A stretch of DNA of 64,000 bases from Symbiodinium kawagutii (GCA_009767595.1 VSDK01024160.1:774644-838643); one strand, 5' to 3'; shown: positions 45,401-56,154, counted from the stretch's first letter. Translations and numbers: made by a program. Notes: a model not told the origin generated them from the sequence alone.

Positions 45401-48400
45401 GTACCGCATGAAAACAGATAAAGCATGGATCTGGTTGTATAAGACTCAGACCTGTTCCATATTCTACCTGTAGTGTGTTTTTTGTTTCGCCAAAATTCTA
45501 TGTGCAACCTGGTTGCTTACATTCCTGTTTGCATTCTATTTGTGACGTCAACTTGTTTCATATTCTGTTTGTCAATCCGCCATGGTAGTATGATTGATGA
45601 ACCAGAATCAACACGACATATTAGCAACCATTTGTTTTTAAACACTTATGAATCGCATGAACAGCATAATCATCAATTATATAGTTCTGCGGTTGGTGGT
45701 TTCAATCATTGCTTCCCTCGTGTTAAATAGGGGGGGGGGGCCCAAACCACCAACCCGATTAACATTTCAAAATCCGAAACAGTGTTTGTTGGGCATTGCC
45801 TCCCTCACCACGCCAAGGCCAACCTGGATGATCGCCTGGAAATGAATTTACTTTATGGCATCTCGGTCAAATCGAAAACGAAGTGGCGCCAAGTCTCAAG
45901 TGGTTGGCGAGTGGCAGATATGTTGAACTTCACCTGATATTGAATTTGATGGGCACATTGATAGAGCCAAAAGAACCGATCGAAAATGTTTTGGGGTACT
46001 ACCCTGTTTGTACAAATGCAGGCATCAAGCTTACTGACGTTGGCAGGTATGATCCTGCAATTCCTTTTTCTCAAAGGGTGTCCCTTTTGCAAAGCCCGCA
46101 GGTTCCAACAATGTTCAGGGGGACGCCCGCGAAACCGTCCCCTTTTGGCTCAGGCACGAGTCATACACAGAGCTGATCTTGTTTCAATAGCCGTTTGCTG
46201 GTTGAAAACTATCCTTTCCACCTCAACTTTAGTAGAATAGTTGCTTCAAACAATCGTCGGGCGGACACCCACGCGGGAAGCGAGGTGGGAACAGCGTGGT
46301 GGTGCCATTTGAACGAAACTTCAGCATTGTCGTCTCGACGAGAAGCTCGAAACCAATGGCGCAGAGAGAACATTGCACTTTAAATCATCCACTATTAACC
46401 ATTTATAACAATAAACCAGCTATTTTTTGGGGGTTCCCTGTTTTAAGAAACCAGAGTTTTCTCTGCGCCATTGCTTTCGACCTTATCGCCGACAAAACAA
46501 TGCCATGGACTTCTGCAGGATTTTGGATACCTCTTGCAATTGCAGTTGAGCTTCCTGTGTGGAAGCAGCTTTGCATGAACCCTTGGCAGTTGGTGCTGCG
46601 CAAAAATCTTTGAAAGAGACATTTGGTTGGTGATTCATGAAGACAACCAAGTTTTTCCAGATCCTTCCTTCTGGACACTTGGAAACGCTAAAGTCCATGA
46701 ATCGAACCCGCAAGCTTCCTCACTCAGGCTTTGGCCATGGTGAAATTTTGGGCAAAGCTTGAAGAGCTGTACATCACCGTGGCGACGAAAAGTTCCAGTA
46801 GCCGAGGCGAAAGGCGGAGTAGAAGGTTGCTGGGGAACCAGCACTTTGTGCGGTCACTGGCTAAGGACCCAACATCACATGTCTCTGCCTGGTGGCATAA
46901 TTCGTTGATCCACTGATGCTGGCGCCTTGAAACTTGATGGGTGGCTCGATGGCCAATGATCCTGACCGGCGCGTAGCACAGCAACAGTGAATTTGAGAGT
47001 GAATGGGCCAACTGCCTTTGAGAGTCACACCTCTCCTGGATTTTGGGAACATGCATTTGTTTTTTGCCTTTAATTTTTCAGCGTGTGCATTTATTACATG
47101 TTTCAAACACGCAACCATTGTAGGGAATACTTCTTTGCCCGATACTGTTGACTTCTTTCCTCGTGCTGAGTACGGAACCCTGGCCGCGGGGTCTCCGCCC
47201 TCGTCAAGTGCTGGAAGATCAGCAATGCTTGCGCAGGAGGACTCGTTTGCTTACAAACATGGCAGGTATGATCTTGCCATTCCTCTTCAGCGGGCGTCCT
47301 TTCTGCAAAGCCAGCAGGGTACAACAACCTAGGCCTTATTGTCAGAGTAGCGGAGACGCAAGTCCCCCAACTCCTGTGCGTGATCCATCTCGCTGATACT
47401 TGCGCCGCCCGCTGCGACGACGCGGCGCTGGAACTCATGTTTGGCCATTTGAAAAGAACAAATAGGAAAATCGGGATTACGCCTTTGCTTGGCATGGATT
47501 CGAACTACGGAATAGGTGTTATACTGATCGGTGTTGGGACTTGCTACTTCGGGAGATCAACGGGAGTTACCGGAATGCATTTGAAATCATTTAAGCCAGC
47601 GTGGAAAATTATGGACCTTGTCTTTCCATCTCCGTTGCTTTCTGCATCTGGAGCAATGGAACGGCTGAACCTCTCGTGATGAAAGCAATTCAATGGTTGA
47701 CTTCTGGAAGCGGGTTGCTTTCAACTATTGCAAAATGTTGGTGGCGTGAAGTCTAACAGAAGATGTAGGACAGTGGTAGGGCAAATCTTTGGAGAAGCCC
47801 TCGCAGCAAAAATGAAACGGCACGACCGTAAGGCCTATTCAGCCGGGCAAGCACGCATTTTTGGGCTGTGTTTATGGTTTGGCTGGTGGTTGTAAACATA
47901 TTTATTTTCCTCAATAAGGAGTTGCAAATTTCTTTTAATCGGGTGATTCCAAACCAACAAATACCAACCTTGCATATTTTTTGGATTTCCAGATCTTTTT
48001 CGAATTGATCTAAACGGCGCGAGCTTGGGTTGAATCCAAAGGCATGTATGTTGTAGGTCGTGATGGCGCGAGGGGCAAAATTATGTTTAACAATTTTAAA
48101 TCGATTTGTTTTGGTTGATCGCATTGCTTGCGAGAAGGCCCAGGTGAAACACCAGCGAAGCCAATTACTAGCGGTTCCGGTTCAAACCATAAACGCTGCT
48201 GGTCTTGTTTCAACAAGCCCAAAGCAGCATTTAAAGTAAAAAATTCCTCAAGCAGGACATTGCCTTCTCATAATCATCGGGTTATGGCAAATGACGGTCC
48301 TTGTGGCATTGTTGTCGGGGGACCGGTTTCCCACGGTTTCCCGGCGATTCCCTCGACTGAGGCAGTTTCTTGAAAGCCCTTTACACCATGTTCGAGGTGG

Positions 48401-51400
48401 GGGGGGCCCGGCATGCCATAGTGGTAGGGTACACCCCCGCCACCCTGGACCTTGACGGTCCGTGGTTCCACCCATGGTGGGCGAACACTCTGGGGACAGG
48501 GGCGTGTCTACCATGAATTAAGGTGCAGTCAACCAGAGCCGTTTTCGACTTTGATGATGGCCCGTTCAAGGTCACCCACTCTGGGTCTTGGCCGGCTGTT
48601 GTACGCCCCGTCATTGAGAAGGTGAGTCCATGGTATGATGCTTGGCGGCGGCATGCTCGAAAAATCGCGCGGCATGTCACAACACATAGAACTACCATAC
48701 CGGGGTTTGGGCGGAACTTGTTTGGTTCATGATGATGGCCAATCAAACGCAGATATTTTGATGAACCAATGAGTGTTGAATCATGTTTGTTTGTGGTTGA
48801 TGAAAATTGAGCACAGTTGACCACGTCATAATTTGAATGGCCCCACAGATGCAAAAAGGCGTTCATAACATGAACTTATGCATTGTGCGCCGTCAAAACT
48901 AACAATTTCCCTTTGAAACTGAGGCCGCTTTTTTCCTCACCTACCTAACTTTGGTGGTGTTCGCTGTCATCCGTGTTGTAACCCGGCTGAATTGAACTGG
49001 GTGATCTCCTTGTTTTTTTCTGGCATTTTGGGGCTGCGGCCTCTTCATGCTTTCATCACATAGCCTGGAAGCGTCGTCGCAAAGTGCCTGTTCGCTGCTG
49101 GTTCTCTTTCGGTCGCCCCGCCGGCAATCTCTCAGGTTACAGCCTTGTTTATCAAAGAAACCTTGGCCAGTGCTGCCAACGACGTTTCTTGACGTTGATG
49201 GGGGTTGACATGTCCAACCATGCTGATGCTGGATGTTGAAAAAAAATATTGTGGAGCCTCGCGGCCTGCAGTTTCAACCATCCCCTTTTTTCAATTGGTT
49301 TTAGCTGTTTCCATCTTGTTCCTGTTGCTGCTACGGCCACTACATGACCATTATAGACATACATCCAGTTCATCGTAGTTTAGTGTTTGTTTCCTGTCAA
49401 AACCTTCGCTTTTTGGAGCCATGTATCATGCATCCCCTGTTGTAATTGATCTAAATTCCAGTTCGATCAACAAAACAACAAATACTTGCAATTCAGGCCG
49501 ACATGGTGATGGAGGACGCGCGCCGTGCTGCAGCGGAAACCAATGCGAAACTGGAAGAATTGTTTCTGGCTGCCGCAACCTGGCTGCCTCCAGGATTGCT
49601 TTATTTGGGCCCCTCAATACACCAGGTATAGCTGTTGGTAGGTTATTGGCTAATTAAGAGGTGGTGGGGTAAACTAGCAGTTTGTTGACCCCCAAGTGTT
49701 GTTTCATTTGCCTAATTTTCTTTGGGGTGGTTTTTAGCAGTCACACAGGGTTAGAGGCAATTGAACAAATGCTGGGGGCCCACCTTGCACAGAACTTTTG
49801 AAAAGCATGAAATGCGAAGCCGACCTTCAGGCAATTGAATGGACACGACATCTTACCTAAGTGGCACAACCAACAGTGAACCAACAACAGCCAACAACAT
49901 AAATTTCTAAGTTGTTTCACTCAACATGATGGAGGATGTCTTTAACGCAATGTCGTACCACATGTTGTCGTCCATGAAATTTGGTGAGCAAACGACAAGG
50001 GAGACTGCGGCCCACAGATGCATTCCACTCGCATCATTTTTTTGCCACGGCTCATGCGCAGAGAGCAAACAAGACCAGGAACAGTACATGATATCATTGC
50101 ATATCCTTCCATTGTGCATCTTGCATGGGGTGATGAATTATTTCAGATGTTAGCCGGCCTATGGCTCCATGTTTTTAGGTTTCATGGCTCAGTTGACGCT
50201 GAGTGCCACGAACTCGCATTCAGTAGTTGGATATGGCATTGGAACATGCCCCTTCGCAGTGAGGCGTCCGCAGGACGGAAGTATAGCCTCATCTCGAAAA
50301 ATTGCACCGGGCACAAGGATGCAGACATTGAAAAGCCGTTCCCTTCCCATGCCCACCATATCTTCACCATGGCCTCCACGCATCTCAGGACGAAAACGCG
50401 GATGGCATGCTTTCACCACAGGAATTCCTGGCAGCAATGAATCTCCCCAGTGTGAAGAATTTCCTGCAATCGATGGATGTCAGTATCCGCGATATCGGAC
50501 CTCTCTTCGAGATACTGGATGATGGTCACTTGGCACCGCGAAATTTTAGGCGCAGAAATCTGGATGAAAACAAGCTTGCCACTCGCTTCCGGCTAGCCTC
50601 TGGAGACGGCGATGGAGAGAGAGAGAGAGGGAAATCCGGATGAACAAACTCTGTGAGCGAACTTTTTGTTAGCAATTATGGTTGTTCATGTTTTGTCCCG
50701 ACAATTTTTAACATATGTCCACTTTTGTGCGTTCGGCCAATTTGGATTTTGAGGGTGGGGAGTGGGTAGATGGATGGGTTGCAGCCATTTCAAGCCCGTG
50801 ATTTTGCACTATCATTGGATGGTCACTTTAGTTTTTAGAGAATTACCACTGGAATATGAAATATGGGGTAGTAAATTCTTTTGGCAAAACTGGACTACGA
50901 CTGGGGTAGCAAGTAGATTGGCAATGATTTGCGCCATCAGTTGCTGTTCCCACTAGGACCGAAATGAATCTAACCAGAAACTTTCAGGGGAAAATCGCCA
51001 TCCAAGCAGGGTTGTTTGACATAAACGGTGCTCCGCCGGTTCAACAAGGAAGTGTTTGATCCATCCTGTATTCAACTGGTTCATCATCGTTCATTTGTGT
51101 TCCACTTGCTCATTTTAGCTTATTACTTGCTGCATGATCATTGTCCTTCCGTTGTGGCAATAGAGAACCAACCACACTTGTTGGCTCTTAGTCATGAATT
51201 TCACCATGCCCAACACTGATTATCAACCATGCAAACCCCAAGAATCGTCATTATTTTGCTGAGTCTTAACCATTGCAAACACCAATCAACCAGGCACAAC
51301 ATGACAACCACGTCACCACCGAGGTGATGGCATGATCACTGTCTCGGAGTTTTGCAAGGGCCTGCAGCAACTCAAAGGACAAGCACGCGCCATCGACATG

Positions 51401-52602
51401 GTGCTCTCGTCACGACGGGGTGGTGAGGAATGGCACAGGGAGGTCCGTTGATGGTTGCCATGGGCCCCTCACCAGGGCCCCTGAGAAAGGTAGATTTTGA
51501 GCCTCCAGAACAGTGTTAATAAACTGCAGCAATGATGGCGAACTAGAGGAGAACGGTGCTTAACAATGACAGGTCAGCAACAGGATGATTACTAGCTTGG
51601 ACCAGAAGGCCTCTTGGGCAATTGCTTCATTGGGGCGTGGCCATGACCCTATGGTTGGGGTAGTGCCGCGATGACCCAGGTGGTTTTGCAGCATGAAAAC
51701 GCAAGGCTGCTGAAAGAACCTTGGGCAGTTGCTTGCAGGGGGGCAGCACTGCGTGCTGTAGGATCTGTAAGATCCAGGCGTCCGTTCCTTTAATGGGGCT
51801 GGTGCGCATGTGCGTTTTCGTGCATCAGTGTAGATGTGCATATGCATATATGCGTTCAGTTTTCTATTTACAGACGCATATGCGCGCATATGTTCACTAA
51901 GTTGCATACATGTTGGCTTTCTGTGTGCATGAATGACATTTAATCTGCACCCAGAAAATTAGCAAACATAAGCCAGTGCCCTGCCAAAAATAGCAAGTAT
52001 GCGCCAAGCGATTGTAGGCTCAGATCACCCGGGACCCAGGCACAACATATTGCAGGCATGGCAGGAGCGATTGTAGTGTTTGTGTGTGGGTTGGTCATTG
52101 TCCTCCAGAAATGCTGTGCATCTTTGCGCGGATGTGAACACCCAGTTTTGGCGACGAAGTCGATGAAACAGATCAATTTCAATGAAAAATAAATGAATAT
52201 GCATGACTAAGAATTAGCGAATCATGATTATCATTGATCAATAATTAATCGTCATTGAACCCTCATGAGCCAATGGTAACCTGTGTCAGCCATCATTTCC
52301 ATCAACCTTAACCACCATTTGTCATGGACACTACCGTCCGGTAAGCTAACCTGGCAATAGATTTTGGCCCAAAATTTTGGCCATATTTCAGTGAAACCCT
52401 AGCAAAACACAAATACATGGTAGATTTTCCATTGCCAGGTTAGTTTACCAATCATCACCACCCAACGCATCGTTACCATCACCGTACGGGTGGAACCTAG
52501 GAAACTCAAAGCTGTCGCCGGGACGTTCGTCAAATGGCCAAGACCTTGCGGACTGAGCTGCGCGAAAAATCCATGGAACACCAGCTAGTTTTTACTGCCT
52601 GA
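39406..52602 (+). CDS. Voltage-gated cation channel with C-terminal EF-hands, S2 to stop, at least 13 exons
   Basis: Single-domain, six-helix channel of the type abundant in dinoflagellates, acting in a membrane and probably Ca2+-regulated. Exons: 39406-39468 (S2), 40405-40509 or 40524 (S3), 41422-41523 (S4), 43347-43436 (S5, 3' end uncertain), about 47386-47443 (linker, 5' end unresolved), 48362-48396 (pore helix), 48571-48636 (pore), 48924-48977 (S6), 49136-49183, 49497-49574, 50389-50524 (EF-hand 1), 51324-51400 (EF-hand 2), 52501-52602 (tail, stop TGA). All resolved acceptors are AG|G and all phases match; donors are GT, GC or GA. S4 carries six basic residues at every third position. S1 is not found, so the 5' end is missing. 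The model has no transcript support, but the order of family motifs makes the assignment strong. Confidence 0.85.
40405..40524 (+). CDS. Channel exon: S3 helix
   Basis: After AATAAG|G it encodes EWLLDPLHGIMYLNIFDACL, then VCLNIFELFLFPLLL. NIFD is the S3 acidic signature that pairs with S4 arginines. The exon ends in phase 0, either at 40509 (GC donor) or at 40524 (GA donor). Confidence 0.8.
41422..41523 (+). CDS. Channel exon: S4 voltage sensor
   Basis: After CCCCAG|G, 34 codons include LRVVKLMRIVRTLRIVKALA and FRQLRLL: R, K, R, R, R, K at every third residue, the hallmark of a voltage-sensing S4. GC donor (GCGCCT), phase 0. Confidence 0.92.
43347..43436 (+). CDS. Channel exon: S4-S5 linker and S5
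   Basis: After GATGAG|G, phase 0: VGTCVASIGALFWSMVLLLV, then LKLGFALIIC. It follows RQLRLL of the S4 exon as in related channels. The 3' end may extend to 43454 (GT donor). Confidence 0.75.
44078..44170. mobile_element. Family 1 TIR element (diverged)
   Basis: GGTGGCTTTAAACATTTTTC at the left, GGGGTGGTTTAACCACCAC at the right; interior 'ctagtaatcattagcaaatg'. Confidence 0.65.
44362..44452. mobile_element. Family 1 TIR element
   Basis: CTGGCTGGTGGTTTCAAAC at the left and GGGGTTGAAACCACCAACCAG at the right, 91 bp. Confidence 0.8.
45689..45758. mobile_element. Family 1 TIR element, internally deleted, with a poly-G run
   Basis: GCGGTTGGTGGTTTCAATC at the left and CCCAAACCACCAACCC at the right; an 11-G run replaces the right interior. 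Confidence 0.6.
46042..47331 (+). repeat. Diverged direct repeat pair (46042-46113 and 47271-47331)
   Basis: Both start GGCAGGTATGATC.TGC.ATTCC and continue with 'gcaaagcc.gcagg.t.caacaa'. About three quarters of positions agree. Confidence 0.6.
46381..46455. mobile_element. Partial family 3 element
   Basis: 'taaatcatccactattaacc' to TTCCCTGTTTTAAGAAACC; left end missing. Confidence 0.45.
47386..47443 (+). CDS. Probable channel exon: S5-pore linker
   Basis: The frame encodes CDDAALELMFG and joins in phase, through a GC donor at 47444, with the SFLKALYTMFE exon at 48362. Acceptor and 5' extent unresolved. Confidence 0.5.
47880..47969. mobile_element. Diverged family 1 element
   Basis: TGGCTGGTGGTTGTAAACAT at the left and GATTCCAAACCAACAAATACC at the right. 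Confidence 0.45.
48362..48396 (+). CDS. Channel exon: pore helix start
   Basis: After GACTGAG, 35 nt encode SFLKALYTMFE, ending GAG|GTGGGG. Preceded by TTTCCCACGGTTTCCC, the same pyrimidine motif seen before the 12657 exon. Confidence 0.75.
48571..48636 (+). CDS. Channel exon: pore loop
   Basis: After TTCAAG|G: VTHSGSWPAVVRPVIEKVSP and WY. The SGSW filter region lacks the acidic residue seen in the xESW filter of NaChBac-type Na+ channels. A GA donor (GATGCT) gives an exact phase-0 join to S6; an inner AAG|GTGAGT would remove conserved VSPWY. Confidence 0.8.
48924..48977 (+). CDS. Channel exon: S6 helix
   Basis: After ACTGAG|G: AAFFLTYLTLVVFAVIRV, donor GTAACC. The hydrophobic gate helix that lines the pore. 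Confidence 0.85.
49136..49183 (+). CDS. Channel exon: post-S6 linker
   Basis: After CTCAG|G: VTALFIKETLASAAND, donor GTTTCT, phase 0 on both sides. Joins IRV to VTALF without a gap. Confidence 0.85.
49497..49574 (+). CDS. Channel exon: cytoplasmic helix before EF-hand 1
   Basis: After ATTCAG|G: ADMVMEDARRAAAETNAKLE, then ELFLAA. GC donor (GCAACC), phase 0. Confidence 0.85.
50389..50524 (+). CDS. Channel exon: EF-hand 1
   Basis: After CATCTCAG|G it encodes the complete Ca2+ loop DENADGMLSPQE (D1, N3, D5, G6, L8, E12 all fit), then FLAAMNLPSVKNFLQSMDVS and LFEILDD. Donor GTCACT, phase 1. Confidence 0.88.
51324..51400 (+). CDS. Channel exon: EF-hand 2
   Basis: After CACCGAG|G: completes LDDGDGMITVSE, then FCKGLQQLKGQARAIDM. 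Position 1 of this loop is Leu, so Ca2+ binding may be weak; E12 is present. GT donor (GTGCTC), phase 0. Confidence 0.85.
51401..52500. other. Last channel intron
   Basis: Contains 'gcatatgcatatatgcg' palindromic simple sequence near 51836-51895 and a family 4 element just before the acceptor. No other exon seen. Confidence 0.5.
52332..52450. mobile_element. Family 4 TIR element in the last channel intron
   Basis: TACCGTCCGGTAAGCTAACC at the left, CCATTGCCAGGTTAGTTTACC at the right. Confidence 0.7.
52501..52602 (+). CDS. Channel exon: C-terminal tail and stop
   Basis: After ACCTAG|G, 33 codons include RRDVRQMAKTLRTELREKSM, then TGA. Basic coiled helix joined in phase 0 to ARAIDM, matching the tails of related channels. 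Confidence 0.7.
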   Translation, partial: ETQSCRRDVRQMAKTLRTELREKSMEHQLVFTA

Positions 52603-52609
52603 AATGATG

Positions 52610-53680
52610 CGAGCAGTTTTTTTTTAAAGAGAAATGCAGGCTAATTGTTTGTTTTTCATGTGTGTTCTTTAGAGGATATATGGTTTTTAATCAGGAAATG
52701 TGGCTTGCAAATTGTGAATGAGGTGTAAGTGATAATAACCAGCATCAACAAGGAAATATGATTTAAACAATGCCTAAATGTAGGAAAACTGGCTTTTACT
52801 GCCTGAATCGTGCGAGCTCGCGCTCGTTGGGAAATGGTGCTTGAAAGTTCGCACAATGATACCCAGTGATAGGTTAAGGCATTTGTTTGGGGAAGGGCAT
52901 GTAGGAAGACCTCACTTGACCTGTGAATTTTTATGAACATGATGTCAACTTGGGCAGGTATGAGCCGCATCGTTTTGGAAACATGTAATTACTTCACATA
53001 ACATGCTGTAGCCGCAGCATCAGATATCAGGATGTGGAAAATGATCACAGGTCTCAACATCACACGTCGGAATATAGCGCAATAGTGCATAATCTAAGGA
53101 TATTAGGAACTCATGCATTATATGAAATACTATGCTATACACCGTCAGGTATTTGCAATTCTGTGAACTTTGCCATTTTGTGTCACATCAGACTGTGAGA
53201 CATCATATTCAGCGATATGACCTTAATGTTGCATGTCCTTCATAACGAAGCACAGAAGAGCACAACAAAAGACATAGCGCGATACGGGTCTACACGGGAC
53301 AATGGTGCAAAAATCATAGTTGCCTTTTGACTGAACTATGTTATTGCATCCGGTTGAGTTCCCTTGTGTTGTAATATTAATTTGTGTCACATCGTGTTTG
53401 GTGCTTTGGGACCAAGGTAAGTGAGACAATCAAAGATTGTATACAATGACTTCATAGCATTATATGTATGTATAGAATTGATTTAACTTCAACTAGCAAT
53501 GAAATGGCTATAGCTGGCTATAGGCTGCAAAGGTCTAGTGTGCTGCTGGAACTTTCCAACTTGCAAATCGTTGCTGCTTCATTTGTGGCTAGGATCAGCC
53601 CGCCATATCGATGGTCAGCCGTCGGCACCGCTGGAGATGATCGCTGGTTGTGCAATGTGTTGCAATGGTATTAGGATTTT
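52610..53680. other. No firm gene
   Basis: AT-rich 3' flank of the channel gene. An open frame at 53468-53674 (68 codons) has no splice support. Confidence 0.4.
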
Positions 53681-53684
53681 GATC

Positions 53685-53799
53685 TGGCTGTGAGTCAATA
53701 TTAACCATCAATAATGGCTTATAATGACCAACCAAACCATAGGGAAAACAATGGTTAATGATAGGGGAACCAGGGGTACGGGGTTTTGACCCACAGCCA
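53685..53799. mobile_element. Family 2 TIR element with ATCT target duplication
   Basis: GGCTGTGAGTCAATATTAACC at the left, GGGTTTTGACCCACAGCC at the right; ATCT flanks both ends exactly. Confidence 0.85.
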
Positions 53800-54084
53800 T
53801 CTCAAAGCTGATATTGTACCAGCACCAGTGCTGAAGATGATGTGGATAGGCTTGGCAAGCACTATAGTCCTATAGTCATGGTCTATAATGCAAACCCTGG
53901 ATGATAAATCCCTGGTTGATCAATAGGGGGCATCCCCTAAAAGCTTTGGTTTCCTACTGAAATGGGACTTCCTCCAATTAATAAACCTAGGGTTCAGCAA
54001 AATCATGGGTCAACATGACCAAAATTGCACATCAGTGAGTGAATGCGCCACCATCATGATAGGTCCGTAGGTGTTGGTAGGCAG

Positions 54085-54177
54085 AGCTTGCTGCTGGTGG
54101 CCCATGAGCCCGTTGAACCGAGCCGAAGTTTTCTCATAGCTGACCCCACGCTGCCGGCCATTTCAGAGGACCCTTAG
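54085..54177 (+). CDS. Candidate terminal exon
   Basis: After TAGGCAG: SLLLVAHEPVEPSRSFLIAD, then PTLPAISEDP and TAG. Clearly protein-like; unknown family. Confidence 0.4.
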   Translation, partial: SLLLVAHEPVEPSRSFLIADPTLPAISEDP

Positions 54178-54884
54178 CTAGTGAAGGAACTAGCAGGGAA
54201 GTTGATTCAAGTCTTGATGCTGGAAATCTAGTGGAGCAATGGATCATCTAGTGGAGCAATGGGTATTGGGAACAGCCATTTTTTGGCCAGTCTTTGATTG
54301 ACAGACGGAGTCTCCTGGTGTGTAGGACGGTTGTTTTTGTGGGTCGCCAGCATGCTTACAAACACACTAGTTTACGCTCACTTCGGATGGTATACCGCGT
54401 TTCTTTACTAGCCATCATCCATGATTCACCAGTCTTCACATGGTAGTCCATTTTTATTCTGGGTATTCTTGCTGAACACTTATTCTGATGCTAATCCAAG
54501 TAGGTTTCAGCACTTGCACGCTTCGAGTGGCACCCCACAGAGGCACCAAATCTGCCACAAAGGCTTGCTGGGAGACCACCAATTCACCATAATTCACCCA
54601 ACTCAGCTGGCATCATCTTTTTGTTCTGTTTGGACACTGCATGTTCTTCCTTTGATACATATACATGTCTTCCATTTGGCAGATGCAGGATGTCCAATGT
54701 ATAAATCTATCTATGTATTTTTTTTGGCTCTTTCTATGTTTCTTTCTTTCTGCCTGTGTACTTAGACATGAATCTTCACACAAACTTTGATATACATATG
54801 ATGTTACATATGTATATATTTTTGTTTGCGATATTTTTTGTGATACTTGTATGATCTTGCATGTATATGCGTTCTTGTACACTT

Positions 54885-55047
54885 TGCAGATAAAGTCCTA
54901 AGACATATTCAACCAAGAAGTCTTCGCACATTTGCAGAAGCTTCCCAGGCAGATCCTCACACGTTCCCACTCGAAGGGTTCGGAAATGGCTGCCGGACGT
55001 GCTGTCATTACGCGTACGGAGTCCCCGTACCTGCGGATGGATTAAGA
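54885..55047 (+). CDS. Possible exon region, propeller-like residues
   Basis: Open frame after CTTTGCAG with DKVLRHIQPRSLRTFAEAS and later AYGVPVPADGL, reminiscent of the NADxVL and YG[IV]P motifs of the downstream gene. Intron positions not resolved; could be an upstream part of that gene. Confidence 0.3.
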
Positions 55048-55420
55048 TGATGTCATGCATTAACCATGGATCGCCATCATGGGGCATGAATCATTCTCAG
55101 TTATTTGGCAATTAACAGTTAACATTTGACCATTGCAAAAAAGAGTAACTGGTTTATGATAGCCAGGGTGTTATCCTAGTAGCATCGCAGTTGCTATTGT
55201 TAATGCTGCTTAACCAGTATTCTATCACCATCATTCCTGCAAACCATTGCTACCAAGACCAGTCTTTGATAACCACTGCTCACACGTAACTTGGATTAAC
55301 CAGTCTTGGACTGGTCAGGTCAATAGGGACAGCATTTGGCCCTTGTCGCAAGGATAGCAACGGGGTCGCCAAGGGGAAGCTTAGGGTAGCCCAAGGGTTG
55401 CTAGAAGGGTAGCAGCATGT

Positions 55421-55483
55421 ACTAGCACACTTGAAGGTTAGCAACTCCCCAAGGGCTTGAGCAGCGTTTGCAGCTGATTCCAT
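55421..55483 (-). CDS. Possible minus-strand exon, ARM-like helix
   Basis: Minus strand frame ESAANAAQALGELLTFKCAS resembles an armadillo-type helix. It is the only minus-strand frame with real protein flavour, but has no partner exon. Confidence 0.25.
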
Positions 55484-56008
55484 TTTTACTCAGCCTTTTT
55501 TGGCATTGCATTTGTACGGGCTATCTTTGTCATTCAGGTTTTTTTTACACATCTAAAGAACACTTTTGGACAGAGCAGCATGACACGGGATGGTATGAGA
55601 TATTGCACGATCATTGCCCATGTCGAACTTGATTTCGGTCCATACCCAGCAGTAAGTGTGCTTCTGCTCCCCCCAAAAAAGCGTCTCTCAAAAGACAACA
55701 TTGTTGGTCTTTGGGCCTGATTGCGAGGTAGTGTCTCCATGTCGTAAAAATTGGCTCAACCCTTTGTGAAAGTGGTCCCACTTCATCACGATAAGAGACA
55801 TGAAGCGAACGGATTTGTGGATCTTTAGGGGTTATAAGTTGTAAACGCCACCATCCAACTGCGGGAGTGAGGGATGCGGCGCATCGTTGCCCAAGCCCGC
55901 TAGCCGCCCCCTGTGCAGCTGGTCGTGTGTTTCCACAAGCTGGTTGGTCAACTTGGAAGGAAAGGCGATGAAAGCTGAAAGCCCTTGCAGAATTGGGTGA
56001 AGCGAGAT

Positions 56009-56010
<2 letters not shown>

Positions 56011-56086
<76 letters not shown>

Positions 56087-56119
56087 CAGCGCCAACAACA
56101 ACAACAACAATGAGAAGAA

Positions 56120-56154
<35 letters not shown>

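Larger units (their letters stand above)
43437..47385. other. Large channel intron
   Basis: Holds purine-rich AGAT/AGAC simple sequence (43686-43925), family 1 elements at 44078, 44362 and 45689, a partial family 3 element at 46381, and two copies of a dispersed repeat (46042 and 47271). A frame near 45040-45166 encoding SDSDSDSGRHCWFKK is not supported by splice sites. Confidence 0.5.

Noticed and set aside
47495-47515. GGATTCGAACTA resembling a tRNA B box
   Set aside because: No matching A box, acceptor stem or anticodon arm around it.
48381-48866. 161-codon minus frame
   Set aside because: Antisense to channel pore exons.
50018-50522. Two overlapping + frames of 140 and 117 codons
   Set aside because: They cross the EF-hand exon in the wrong frame; the DENADGMLSPQE frame is the coding one.
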